Origin: Bedellia somnulentella
Lineage: Eukaryota; Arthropoda; Insecta; Lepidoptera; Bedelliidae
Direction: 5' to 3'
DNA: 64,000 nt
Assembly: GCA_963576735.1 (NCBI GenBank)
Contig: OY755183.1
Coordinates: forward strand, 17,999,213-18,063,212
Both the position numbers and the translations under genes were made by a program. Positions within the stretch are counted from its first letter, which is position 1. Each line of letters begins with the position of its first letter. Below are positions 21,576 through 33,127 of the stretch, one piece after another. The notes beneath the pieces were generated by a model, which was given only the letters and a program-made list of their open reading frames with translations, made no database searches and was not told the DNA's origin.

Positions 21576-22262
21576 TATTACTAAGAAGGTCACTGTCAAG
21601 ATATAAATAAATCTGTGACAATGAATAATCGCAATTTTGTGATAGGTTCGTTATCTACGCGAAGGTTATCAGTCAAACTGGAACAGATAAAAAAGATGAC
21701 ACTGTTTTGTGTTCTTCTGATACATTATAATCTGAATTTGGTATGCAAAGTCGCTTTTTCGTGTTTTTTCAATATCATTCTTTGTGATCATAGCATTAAT
21801 TAAACTAGGTAAATGTTTTCTGAATACCAAAATATTGATTATGTTTGCTTTATCAAAAAATACCTCCCCTCTCCCATCCTGTTATTAATTGGGTCATTTT
21901 CAAACGCACTTTTTTTTTGTGATATCGCCTTTACTCGGTTTGCTTAACATATTTGGTATCATTTATGTATTTTTTTGGTGTCTTCCTATTACCTTAATTG
22001 ACTCAAGCATACATTACATACGTTACTTTAATATACAAATAATAAAATAATTAATAGTTTCAAAATGTCATTGAACGTGGTATGTGCAAAATCGCGTTTT
22101 TCGTAGTCAAGAGACTATTGTTTGAATCATGCTCAACGAACGGTCAGATGAAAAATATGTACTGAAACTATAGCTACTACTAAGACTATAAATAAGATTT
22201 TGTACATATTCGTCAATAATTTGTGATTTTATAATCCATTCTTTAGCGTGATAAAAAATTCT

Positions 22263-22697
22263 GTCAAAAACGTGTAGCTCCGAAACTTGATATTTTTTTC
22301 CCAGTTACTCTGTGTAGAAGTTAGTTAATGTGATGGCAACATTGACAAAAAAAAAAAGAAAGTCGGCCATTTCTACCAGGGAGCCGTGTGCACTACAGGA
22401 GCTCGGAAACATTAAGGTAAGATTTTATTATGTTTTGAACAAGTAAAATGTAAAGCATAACATGTCAAAGCGGTGGCCAGTATAATTTATCATATTTATC
22501 ATATTTTACTGTCCACTTTTAAGTATTTGGCAGATAATAACTATTTCTAACCTCAAACTGTAACGTGTCTCATTACGTAATAGATGCATTGAGATTTTGG
22601 CGCCACGTTCAAAAAATGTCAAAGACGTGGCTTCCATTTTCCGTCAAACACGTGTCTTAATTCAAACACGTCTTTGACAAATGTCCAGGTGTTTGAC
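22263..22697. promoter_or_regulatory. left subterminal motif cluster (GTCAAANACGTG)
   Basis: GTCAAAAACGTG at 22263, GTCAAAGACGTG at 22618, GTCAAACACGTG at 22643, the reverse CACGTCTTTGAC at 22667 and the reverse CAGGTGTTTGAC at 22686. They are candidate transposase binding sites; matching motifs occur at the right end. Confidence 0.6.
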
Positions 22698-25215
22698 ATG
22701 TTTACGGTTTCCTATTATTTAAAACTACCGCCACTAAGTAAAACTTTCACAAAGGGCTAAAATTTAATTGCTACTTATGCAACTAATAATTACTATTTGT
22801 ATGTTTTTGTTTTAGATGGGTGGAAAAAAGAAAAGAACGGAGGAACAAATAAAGAAAGCAAAAAAAGAAGCAGAAAAAAGGAGACGTGCACGAATTAAGG
22901 CTGATCCCATCAAACATGCCGAACATAAAGCTAAAGAAAAGGCGAGACGACAGAAGAGAAAAGAAGACAATAAAACAAAAACAATTGCTGATTTGACACC
23001 AAGGGACCAGCGCATGCAACGGGCTAAATGGCGTGAGGCGCAAAGGAAAAAAAGAGCCTTGGAAAAAATTAACGTTCGCCTAATTGAACGACTTCGAGCT
23101 GAGACTCCAATAAGTGAAAGTGGCGAAAGCGACGTTAATTCAAACGAAGTTATTGAACCAGTTCTTGCTCCATTAGCTGATCCTTCTTCTCCAACCTCTT
23201 CTCGAGGATGTCCATCTCCGTCATCCTCCATGAGTTCTAGCAGTGTCAGTAGGCAAAAGGCTATAGGTTTGAAAATGGCCAGGCAGAACAGGACAGCAAA
23301 AGAAACGCTGATTGAGCAACAAAAACAAACAATCGAGGTCTTAAAAAAGAAGATACACGCTCTGACAATGAAAAATTATAGATTGCAGAATACAAAAGAC
23401 AAAAGAACACCTCTGTCACCAAATCTCATCAAATTTAAACAGGACCGCATTGATGTGCAACGGTTTTTATCTAGGGATGACAACAGTAAATTGTGCCCAG
23501 GGAAGAAAGACACAATCACCCGACATGGGAAAAAGAAACAAAAGAGGTACTTGAATGATACCCTAGAAAATCTCCACAAAAAATACGTCTCAGAGTCAAA
23601 AAAGAAAATCAGTTATCCGACTTTCACAAGATTTCGTCCTTTTTGGATAGTGAAACCGAAAATTACAGAACGAGACACATGCCTTTGTGCAATTCATGAA
23701 AACTTTAATTTGGTACATGCCAAGTTAAAGGAACTAAATCTAATCAAAGAAAAAACGGCTGATGACGTATGTGATACTCTGGTATGCTCCACAAATAATT
23801 TCAACTGTATGACCAGAAAGTGCCACAAGTGTGCTCATAAAGTGTTGAACTTTCTGACGTTTGATAACTCTGAAACCATAGAGTATAAACAGTGGATGAC
23901 CAAGAAAGAAATACGATCAATTAAAGGCAAGGACAAAGAAATCACACGCACAGTAAAAGACTCCATAATGTGCACAAAAAAAGATTTGATCGAAAAGTTC
24001 CTTGGCATGTTACCCAAGTTCCTAAAACACAAATATAATATAAAGCAGCAGTATCAAGCAACGAGCCAACTGAAAAAACAATTGCGGCCAGGGGATGCAC
24101 TGGTACATATTGATTTTTCCGAAAATTACCAGTGCAAGTATGCTGCAGAAACACAATCCGTTCATTTTGGCGCATCAAGGCAGCAACTGTCTTTGCACAC
24201 ATGTGTACTATACTACCTGATTGATGAATCAGATGGTATTAAAACACTATCTTTTTGCTCCGTCTCTGATTGCCTACGCCACGATGCTGTTGCCATATAT
24301 GCCCACCTGAAGAAATCTCTGAAACAACTCATTTGTGACAAAAACCTATCGATTCGAACATTGCATATCCTGAGTGACGGACCATCAACACAATACAAGA
24401 ATAAGACCAATTTATATTTGTTCACACAAAATCTGGTCCACTATTTGGGAATCAAGGCTGCTAGCTGGAATTTTTCAGAGGCAGGCCACGGTAAGGGTGC
24501 TGCCGATGGAGTAGGCGCTGTGGTCAAAAGAACGGCAGATTCTATAGTCAGCCATGGGGAGGATATTCCTGACTACAAAACTTTTGTAACAAAGCTAGTT
24601 TGTCGCACCAATATACATTTGTACACGGTCCGAGAAACTGACATCACTGAAGCCGATTTATTGGTTCCAAAAACGCTGCAGACAATTCCTGGAACCTCTC
24701 TACTACACCAAGTTACTTGGACAGCCGATCAACCGGAAAAGATATTCTTGAGAGAATTGAGCTGCACAGAATGCTCTTTGACAGACCTATGCCCACATTT
24801 CCCAGTCGGGAAAGGATGTTTTGTGTACAGCACTACCAACGCAAATCGGGCCAGAAGATCTTTAACCATAGAATCACGAGAATCCGTTGAGCCACAAGCT
24901 AATCACGAGAAGAAGACTGATGAATCTCCTAAGATAGGGTCATGGGTTGTTGTCCAATTCGAAGGGAAAAAGACAACCTCACATTTTGCTGGTCAAGTGT
25001 TGTCGACTGAGAATAATGAGGAACTATTGTATGTAGTCAAATTTTTGAGGAGAAAAGATCTGACAAAAGGTATCTTCGTATGGCAAGAGCCAGAGGATAT
25101 TTCATTAGTTACGGAGACTGATATTTTGTGTGTCTTGCCTGAACCAACACCAACACGAAGAGGCGAAATTATGTTTAAATATGATTTTTATGCTAATAAA
25201 TTTACCATTAAGTAA
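22333..25215 (+). CDS. putative DDE-like transposase (two coding exons)
   Basis: Exon 22816-25215 encodes 799 residues from an ATG preceded by TTTTAG, a good acceptor. A second, upstream exon 22333-22416 starts with ATG, adds 28 residues including the basic KKKRKS and ends at AAG|GTAAGA in phase 0, giving 827 residues. In the long exon (its own numbering): a very basic, helical N-terminus (1-90), a serine-rich linker, a leucine/lysine coiled coil (~160-190), a Cys cluster (319-340), a likely catalytic core with D433 (HIDFSENY), D521 (LSDGPSTQY) and E555 or D564 (FSEAGHGKGAADG), a second Cys/His cluster near 650, and a Tudor/SH3-like stretch (~706-745). Catalysis is inferred, not proven. Confidence 0.75.
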
Positions 25216-25257
25216 AACTAATAATGTGATAACGAAAATCATAAGACTGTCACGCCT

Positions 25258-25583
25258 TAAGATATTATATCGTTCCTGATCTCAAGAAGTTACTAAAATT
25301 CTATTGTTTTTGTTACTCAATGTTTTGTGTTGATTATTAATATTTCTTAATTATAAATAATGAGACTGTTAAGTTTTTATCGCTACAGGGTTACATTATA
25401 AGAATAGTCACGTAACAATAGTCATTAAGATATCGTTTCAGATCTGAAGGAAAGTTGTTATTAGAATTCAATTTTAGTTTCGTTACTTTATTATTTGTGT
25501 TGATTATTACATAATTTCAAAATTAATAGTAATGAGACTGATTAGTTTTAATAAATCGCTACATAGTTACATTATTAGAAAAG
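25258..25583 (+). repeat. degenerate tandem duplication, ~160 bp unit
   Basis: Two diverged units just after the transposase stop share AAGATAT..CGTT, TGTGTTGATTATTA, TAATGAGACTG and TCGCTACA..GTTACATTAT. Confidence 0.65.
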
Positions 25584-25827
25584 TGTAGTTGAATGTTTGT
25601 CAATTATGTTGAGAAGTTTAAGTTTTTGTTCTGTGAGAAGATTTTTGTTTAATTTCTTAAATTGATATAATAAATACTGTATTGCAATATAAGTGTTTTT
25701 ATTAACCTTTAATGTAGAGCTAGGTGTATAAAATATAAAAGTTAATAAGTTAAAAGCCTTGATGAAAACATGTTTACTCATAAACGTGTAGATTGTCATG
25801 CACATGGTCATCGGTTTTTCATACTTA

Positions 25828-25859
25828 GTCAAAGACGTGTATGAATGGTCAAGCACGTG
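25828..25859. promoter_or_regulatory. right subterminal motif pair
   Basis: GTCAAAGACGTG (25828) and GTCAAGCACGTG (25848) match the left-end cluster of the same element. Confidence 0.6.
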
Positions 25860-26023
25860 GCGCGCAATTATTTTCGGGAGGGGTTTTTCGGCTTAAAATC
25901 GGCAGTTAAGCTCTGAAACTAACATTGGGATACATAACGGAACACCCACTACCAGTTATGGAAGCAAAAAGTAATATTTAATAACTTGACCCTTTTTACA
26001 CACAAAATGAAAATGACCCAATT

Positions 26024-26940
26024 AGTCTGCTGAAGTTATCATTTAAATTGGCCATGTATCTAATCTTTCATTCTACCTCTCCAAGCCGAAACCATATTAA
26101 CATTCATGTTTCTCTCATTTTTACTAAACACCCCACCATCTTTAGTTAAGATAATTATTTGCATCTCTAATCCAGACTCTTGCCCCTTGGAGCATTGGTA
26201 CACATCATTTTTTCGCGTGGTCAACGACTGTTTTAAGCGATACAGACGGAAATCAGACGCACCCCATACAATTTAGTCAAACTCACGACACAGAAACGCA
26301 CGTCGACGGAACGGCGACAAAAAGAGGAGGTGTGCAAAGCCTCTCAGACCTACTTAACGCCACCCTGCGTCAAGTACAACCCGACTATATTTAGGAGCAG
26401 GTGTTATAGGTCAAAGTTCAAATACTTTATTTTTAGTACACTCAGCTGACCTTTTAGCAAAATATCAAGGTCTTTCGGTCAAGTTCTAGACGTTTGGATT
26501 TATTAATATGGAAATCGATATTAATTTGCCAGTGTATTTTCCTTGCTATCTGTCAGTATTGATACATCCTGTTTTAGCCACTATACTTTAGGTTACTTAT
26601 CGGACTTAACAGCTAGGTTAAATACCGAAATTATTTTTGATTTGACTAAGTTTTACTTTCTCGTCTTCGGTCTCTTATCATATCACATATGTTATTTACT
26701 TAAAATGATAAATATATTAACCATAACAATTTGAAATATCTGAATTTTTTATCGATCTGAATTTTATAGATCTGAACGAAACTTGCAAACACACACAAAC
26801 AAAGTATTTAATCGTTTATATCGTGACCCCCATAAACCAATTAACTATCAATCAATTTCAACTGTATGGCATTTACACCACATCTGCAATGATGATGCAT
26901 TCTATTGCTAAAAGAATGATCGAAATTGGTTCCTTAGATT
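26024..26940. other. intron sequence, nothing recognised
   Basis: No coding or repeat match visible. A slightly GC-richer patch lies at 26250-26400. Confidence 0.5.
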
Positions 26941-26944
26941 TTCC

Positions 26945-27075
26945 ATTTTGAAGAATAAGGAATATAAGAGCATGTACGAAAACGAAGCTAGAGAGGTTTG
27001 CCAGGGTCGTACTATTATAATAATTTAATATAAGTGGCGATTATTAGTCTCTGCCTACCCCAATAGGAAATTAGT
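26945..27075 (+). repeat. LINE-T 3' fragment
   Basis: GAAGCTAGAGAGGTTTGCCA then, after a short AT insertion, GTGGCGATTATTAGTCTCTG and CTACCCCAATAGGAA; the tail is missing. Confidence 0.6.
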
Positions 27076-27307
27076 GTCACCACGGAGCTAGAGAAGGCAT
27101 GACCAGAAAGTGCGTGGCCCAGATATCCAACCCAGAACAATGGCGCGACGTTTCCATTACTCCATCAAACATAATTATTACGCACACTGTGAGACGGCAT
27201 CGATGGAATTGTGAGAAATAATGTTGCACTTTTACATTGAGAGTGACATTATAACCATGGGAGGTATCTATCGTATAGATGTCGAGAAATAAATATCTTT
27301 ATTATCA

Positions 27308-27549
27308 ATGTACATACATACATTCATATACTCACGGCTATAAATCCCTAAACGGGGTAGCCAGATCTTTGGAATGAGAAATTTCTCAGCCACTTTAAGA
27401 AAGTTGTCTGGGGAAAAGATGATAAAATAAAAGTTGTTGGTGACGGGTCGCCCGAAAATCACTTATAAAGCCCCAATACGCTTAGTCGCCTGTTACGATC
27501 ACCCACGGGTAGAATTTGGGTAGTCCTATTCCTAGCCGACACTGCGCAG
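27308..27549 (-). mobile_element. SINE-A copy
   Basis: Full-length minus-strand copy, tail CATACATACATTCATATACT to head CTAGCCGACACTGCGCAGC. Confidence 0.88.
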
Positions 27550-27894
27550 CGACTCTATGTGACTTATTAAGTATGAGAAGACATATTTTCCTTATCACAC
27601 TACTTACATGTTGTATCGAATTAAATGAAAAAAAAAACAAGTTCACTGTGTTATCGATTGTCACATAAAAGCGTTGTGAATGTAACATCGTTAAAATGAA
27701 TTATTATATCTAATTTCGATTGTATCATATGATTACCTTATTGTGAACAAGATAATTAATGACACACCACTTGAAAATCTGATAATAACCTTAATTTTAA
27801 TATCAAATTTTTCATGATTGCAATAGTTAAGTAAGAGTTACCAACAGAATAAGTATCTGTTAAAAATAAATACTTATTAATATTTTTTGTACCA
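27550..27894. other. intron sequence, nothing recognised
   Basis: AT-rich; no signal seen. Confidence 0.5.
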
Positions 27895-27950
27895 TTTTAG
27901 TCTCTGTCTACTCCAATAGGAACTTACGGCGTGAGTATATATGTAAGTTT
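27895..27950 (+). repeat. LINE-T extreme 3' end
   Basis: TTTTAGTCTCTGTCTACTCC, AATAGGAACTTACGGCGTGA and GTATATATGTA: about 55 bp, the shortest copy. Confidence 0.55.
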
Positions 27951-28014
27951 TTCATTTTTAAACACTCTTGAGTTTTCGATTTCTCTTTATTATTGTTTAT
28001 CGCTTCGGGGCATA

Positions 28015-28150
28015 CATGTCTGAGTTGTACTTAGTCATGTGATAGCGTGAGAAGTGGTGATAGACCGGTCCCCTATTAAGTGACTGTGTCGTCTATGCAA
28101 AAAGTGAGTACTCGAAATATCAGGCGACAATGAAATGAAACGCAATGTGT
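28015..28150 (+). mobile_element. SINE-B fragment
   Basis: TGAGTTGTACTTAGTCATGT, GTGATAGACCGGTCCCCTAT and GTACTCGAAATATCAGGCGA correspond to the body of SINE-B; head and tail are lost. Confidence 0.65.
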
Positions 28151-28398
28151 GAAGTATTCATTTATTTATTATGTTTTTGGTCCCCTTACAATTACAATCT
28201 TAAAAAAAAGAATACGACTAGAGACAAAAAAATACGATAATAAATGTACATACTTAAAATTAAATGGTGAAATTTCTGACTTCAATTCTTATGTTTTTTT
28301 GCACATTTCACTGAGTTACATGTGTAGCCATTACGCAGAGGTTCGTGAAGTAGGCTATAGATACAAATTACTATTTGTCGTAATCATAATCTAATAAT

Positions 28399-28648
28399 AG
28401 CTGTGTAGTGTCAGCTTAGAATAGCACTACCCCATTTCTTCCGGTGGGTGTACGTAAGAGGCGACTAACGGTATTGGGGCTTTAAAGGGATTTTTGGGCG
28501 ATGTGGTTGGACACCCATCACCAACAACCTTTATTTTACCATCTTTTCCCCACTCAACTTTCCAAAGGTGGCTGAGGAATTTCTCATTCCTTGGCTCTGG
28601 CTACCCCATCTAGGGATTTGTAGCCGTGAGTGTATGTATGTATGTATA
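28399..28648 (+). mobile_element. SINE-A copy
   Basis: Full length. Flanks AATCTAATAAT (left) and AATCAAATAAT (right) look like an 11 bp target duplication with one mismatch. Confidence 0.9.
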
Positions 28649-29141
28649 ATCAAATAATTACCTATAACAATACCAATATCTTTCCTTCTGTAACATTATT
28701 AACACTTCAGAACAAGCAATGTCAAATATGTTAGCAGTTACTCGTTCACCGTGAGGGTTATACCCTTGGAGCAAATATAGTTGTGTTGTTCTTAGCAGGA
28801 ACATTATTATACATATGTTTATCAATTCATAATTAACTACAGCGAAGATTATTCTAACTTTTGAAACATAATGTATACAATTTAGTAAAATGGCACTGAG
28901 GTGACGACAATAATACCAATTATCGTAATATCTTTGCGTCAAATAACCACACCCATCAATTCCTTATCAAACAATTTCTTATCATCACACTACATATAAG
29001 CCAGGGGGGGACAGAGGGGGCAATAAAAGAATAAAGGACTGAAATTGTTACTAATCACTTAAAAAAACCCTCAGTTTATAATCGTCTGTTACGACACATA
29101 GAGGGAGAAATTGGGTGGTGTTTTTTCAATCTTATTGGAGT
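28649..29141. other. intron sequence, nothing recognised
   Basis: AT-rich with a short G-rich run (GGGGGGGACAGAGGGGG region near 29004). Confidence 0.45.
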
Positions 29142-29205
29142 CCCATACATATACTCACGGCTATAAATCCCTTTATGGGGTAGCCAGAGCTTTGGAATTA
29201 GAATT
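29142..29205 (-). mobile_element. SINE-A 3' fragment
   Basis: Last ~60 bp of the family only. Confidence 0.7.
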
Positions 29206-29502
29206 GGAGTCCCAATTTGATGATATAACTAATACGAATTTAATGGTTTATGGATTATAACCCTACTTTCGTAAGCAATAATGTTTCCTGTTCCGATGAC
29301 CTCTCACTGTCCCAGACTTCAATTGAATGATTTCATTAATGGTTATTATACCTACCATAACGTTATAGTCTTTGTGACCAATCTAGGTGACATTCAAGCT
29401 AATAAATTTTGAAAGTGTAAGCGGAGACTATTAATTAATAGCCCTTTTATCATCCAGGCAAGTTTTTTCATTACAATGGTATTTATTAAGTGTTAAAAAT
29501 TT

Positions 29503-29655
29503 AGTTATTGGGGCTCCTTAAAGAATTTTTGGGTGATGTGGTTCGAAACCCATCACCAAGAACTTTTATTTTACAATCTTTTCCCCCCTCATCTTTCCAA
29601 ATTTCTTATCCTGAAGATCTGGCTTGGCTACCCCTTCTTGAGATTTATAGCCAGC
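29503..29655 (+). mobile_element. SINE-A, 5'-truncated and tail-less
   Basis: From ATTGGGGCTCCTTAAAG to GAGATTTATAGCC. The short ORF over it is a by-product of the repeat. Confidence 0.75.
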
Positions 29656-29865
29656 TAACTCAGCGCTTGATATTTCTAAGAGGCAAACTGGTAAACAACA
29701 ACCAATACAATATTATGAATAGATGGGAGGTTGAGTTGTCAAAGGAAATTAAGTAATATTTGGCATTAAGATACTTTTTAATTTTAGCGTCTCAAATTAT
29801 TTTGCGCTATAAGGGTGAGATAAGTCTTTTAAAGCCAACTACTAACTATTAACTAGTTTACCGAT

Positions 29866-29944
29866 CTCACCTTCCAAAGGTTGTCTGGAAGAGATCGCTT
29901 TTAGCGATAAGACCGCCGATTGTGCCTCACTGTAAACTGTTTGA
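29866..29944 (+). repeat. LINE 3' UTR fragment with hairpin
   Basis: GGTTGTCTGGAAGAGATCGC followed by TTTTAGCGATAAGACCGCC; the ATCGCTTTTAGCGAT part is palindromic. A diverged minus-strand copy lies at 42158-42230. Confidence 0.6.
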
Positions 29945-29949
29945 TAATT

Positions 29950-30199
29950 TACATACATACATACATATACTCACGGCTATAAATCCCTAGATGGGGTAGC
30001 CAGAGCTAAGGAATTAGAAATTCCTCAGCCACTTTTGGAAAGTAAGTGGGGAAAAGATGGTAAAATAAGGGTTTTTGGTGATGGGTCTCCAACCGCATCG
30101 CCCAAAAATCCCTTAAAAGCCCCAATACCGTTAGTCGCCTCTTACGTACACCCATCGGAAGAATTGGGGTAGTGCTATTCTAAGCCGACACTACACAGC
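29950..30199 (-). mobile_element. SINE-A copy
   Basis: Full-length minus-strand copy, close to the consensus. Confidence 0.9.
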
Positions 30200-30400
30200 A
30201 AATTCTTTTGATTTGCAACAGCTTTGATAATTTCTTTTGTAAATTTGTGTTTGATGTACAATAAAGAGTTATTCTATTCTATTCTATTCTAATTCCCATT
30301 GGGGCGAAGGCAAACTATCGATTGCTTCTTTTTTTTATACTGACAAACCTCATGAGCCTTTTATGTCCATCAATCGTTTAATTTTCATACAAGGGAACCG
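30200..30400. repeat. LINE 3' end with (TTCTA)n, then LINE-T fragment (-)
   Basis: GTTTGATGTACAATAAAGAG with a TTCTA microsatellite (30270-30290) is a LINE tail on the plus strand. It abuts a minus-strand LINE-T fragment (CTAATTCCCATTGGGGCGAA) at 30288. Confidence 0.55.
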
Positions 30401-30569
30401 CCAACCCATATATATATATTGCTTATGTAATAAACTGCGGTTAAATGGTTTATTATAACAAGATAATTGTTGACCTTTAGCGGCGACTAACAGTTAACTG
30501 GACTATCATAATTATTGTAAACATGTATCAGTGATAACTATTGTTACCATTCAACTCGTGACACCATTT

Positions 30570-30745
30570 CTAACATACATACATATATGCTCACTCGCTA
30601 AGTTCCCATTGGGGTGGGCAGAGACTACCGATCGCCACTTTGTACGATCCTGGCAAACCTCTCTAGCTTCGTTTACATCCATCAATCTTCTCATACATGA
30701 TCTTTTATTGTTCACACTTCGGACGCCTGCCTTTTTGAGCACATT
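30570..30745 (-). repeat. LINE-T 3' end
   Basis: Encodes MRRLMDVNEAREVCQDRTKW and RSVVSAHPNGN on the minus strand, then a CGAGTGAGCATATATGTATG tail. One of the better-preserved fragments. Confidence 0.75.
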
Positions 30746-30867
30746 CGCACCATTTCTAACAGAACACAGTAGTGATTTAGAACGAAACGTTTTGAATCAT
30801 TCAAAAGCTATCGTGTACAGTTTTCTCGATAACATAAATTGCTAGGACGACATTAATTGTTTAATAA

Positions 30868-30973
30868 TAAATCTGTAGAGAGGTCAATTCTGTACATGAA
30901 ATATATTTTCAAAATAACCATCAGGTGGTGATTAGGGATCGATACTGATGCCAAAAATGCAATCAGTAAAATT

Positions 30974-31011
<38 letters not shown>

Positions 31012-31821
31012 GGTTTGTATGTTCCTTATGGAAACAGAAACTACTCGACGGATTTTAACGAAACTTGGTACAATTATTCTTCATACACCTGCGCAGGTTT
31101 TTGTATACTTTCCAGCAGAGTAGTAAAGGGGAATCTTGGGAAATTTTGGGAAAACGGGAGAAGTTACTCCATTTTTTAAGCTTCCGTCGCGTGTTCAGCC
31201 TTAATGGTTAAACTTACATAGAAATCGTGTATGACGGAAATATTCTTCATAAAATTATCTAAAAAAAATCCTCAACAGTTTATGTCTATCTTTTACGGTT
31301 GACTCACAATAACACGTGTAATTCCTGATAGCTTAGCAGTTCGGAACATTCTAATTATATTTGTTTACTCTGACGTTTGTAAACCTCTTACTCATTCCTA
31401 ATTCAAAAAAGGTAACATTATTACCTATTCAATAAAAAAAGAATCATAGAAATCGGTAGACAAACACCGAAATTATACATAAAATAAGCCATCGCGCCCG
31501 TGACCAAAACCAAATTAATTTACATATAACATACTAGATGGCGCAAGTAGTTGCATCCTAAATCACGTAATGATTTATTTTTTAGATTGTTATAAATACT
31601 TCATAGCGTTTTATTTAAAAATTTGCTAATAAACGGAAATACTGAACCGTTCATCAAAGCGCATTTAAAATCGCCAAACTACACTGTTTAGGGAGTGCTA
31701 TAAATTTAATAAATTGAAAACATTGCGCTGAATTTCACAATGCTTGAGCAGTGACTAAAGAAAGAAACCCCAGATATTTAAAAAACAACGCTACCCGTGC
31801 GAAGCTGGGACGATCCACTAG
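30868..31821 (+). mobile_element. Hel-1 Helitron-like copy 2 (5' end trimmed)
   Basis: Very similar to 15600-16563 but lacks the first ~13 bp. TTGTTTAATAA directly flanks both sides (30857-30867 and 31822-31832), unusual for a Helitron. With copy 3 (34313-35236) it forms a ~0.92 kb inverted repeat. Confidence 0.85.
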
Positions 31822-31934
31822 TTGTTTAATAACTGGCCGAGCGTATGCTTCCTGTTAGAATGGCCGTACTCGATATAACTACCATCTTAACCTTACCTGT
31901 TATAATTTAAATTCACGCTGTTAAATGATTGGAA

Positions 31935-32160
31935 GCTGTATATTGTCGGCTTAGAATAGCACTACCTATTTTTTTTCGCGGGTTTCGTAAGGGGGACTTA
32001 GGGTATTAGGTGATTGCGGAGCGGGCGGTTCGAGACCGACACGAGAACGGAAAAAGTTTATTATACAATCTTTTCTCCAACTTCCAAGTAGCTGAAGAAA
32101 TTCAGTTTTTTGACCTGTACCTTAGTTTTTGAGAATGCCGTATGCTTATGTAACGTGAGT
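31935..32160 (+). mobile_element. SINE-A copy, diverged
   Basis: Head GCTGTATATTGTCGGCTTAG is kept, with GCGGTTCGAGACCG in the B-box-like position; the body is shortened. Confidence 0.65.
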
Positions 32161-32870
32161 ACTTGTTGGGTGAGGCTGCTGTGAAACCACCTCCAGCGAT
32201 CCTTTATTAAACCATCTTACTCTCTCAACTTCCAAAACTGTAGGGCTTGAGAAGAATATAACCAATCTATTTAAAATTGGGGTGTCGTTAAAGTCAAATA
32301 AAGGATCTGAGACTGTCGAAGAAGTATAAGATTTAGCTTCTCTTCCTAAAGCAATTTCTCTCTAGGACGACGAATTATATGACTTTTTGGGTACCCCCTT
32401 CATGTTGAAACAGAATTGACTAATTACGAAAAACTTCCATTGTTTTATTCCCTAGCTGTTCCTACACGTTTTTCAGATTCCATTCTTGAATACAATTAGC
32501 TACGCATATTGTTAATAATAATACAATGTAGTGTTTCCCTTGACACCTGTATAGCGAATCGACGACGGCTATAAAGTAGCTAAAACAATCTTGACGAGTG
32601 TTTCTAATGACGCACGTCACGTGGTCTCCGCTTGGTACATCAAGGTGACTTCCTCGTCGCTATCCTTGTTCCAACTGTTGCAATTAGTAAGTTTTACTTC
32701 ATAGTTATCCTTAAACTGAGCTGTTTGTTACTGGGTGTAGTATGGATTTAAAAATAGATCTGTTTTGTTTTGTTTTTGCGGCAATAAGTACTCAATTGTT
32801 ATTTGTAATGTCAATAGAATACGACCATTTTTATATTACACTATATAGACATATTTGAATCAAATAGAAA
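32161..32870. other. intron sequence, mostly unassigned
   Basis: A SINE-A-like remnant may lie at 32170-32260 (CATCTTACTCTCTCAACTTC). The remainder shows nothing I recognise. Confidence 0.4.
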
Positions 32871-33127
32871 ATGTACATACGTACATATACTTACGTTACG
32901 GCTATAAATCCCTCAACGGGGTAGCCAGAGCTTTGGAATAAGGAATTCCTCAGCCACTTTTGGAAGTTGATTGGGGGAAAGATGGTAATAATAAATGTTT
33001 TTGGTGACGGGTCTCCAACCACATCGCCCAAATATCACTTAAAAAGCTTCTATACCCTTAGTCGCCTCTTACGATGACCCACGGGTAGAAATGGGGTAGT
33101 GTTATTCTAAGCCGACACTACACGGCA
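32871..33127 (-). mobile_element. SINE-A copy
   Basis: Full-length minus-strand copy of the GCCGTGTAG/TTCTACCC subtype. Confidence 0.9.

Larger units (their letters stand above)
21891..26019 (+). mobile_element. 4.13 kb DNA transposon, superfamily not firmly assigned
   Basis: Begins GGGTCATTTTCAAACGCAC and ends TGAAAATGACCC; the inverted repeat is ~12 bp. AATT flanks both sides (21887-21890 and 26020-26023), so the duplication is either 4 bp AATT or 2 bp TA. It carries an uninterrupted transposase-like gene with an upstream coding exon. Both subterminal regions contain GTCAAAGACGTG-like motifs. A 4 bp duplication and the SDGPSTQYKN motif recall Sola-type elements, but I cannot confirm that. 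It lies in the sense direction in TMEM64 intron 1 and looks intact. Confidence 0.85.

Noticed and set aside
22816..25215. transposase ORF as a host gene or alternative TMEM64 exon
   Set aside because: It lies between matching terminal repeats with flanking AATT, has its own stop, and its frame has no TMEM64 features.
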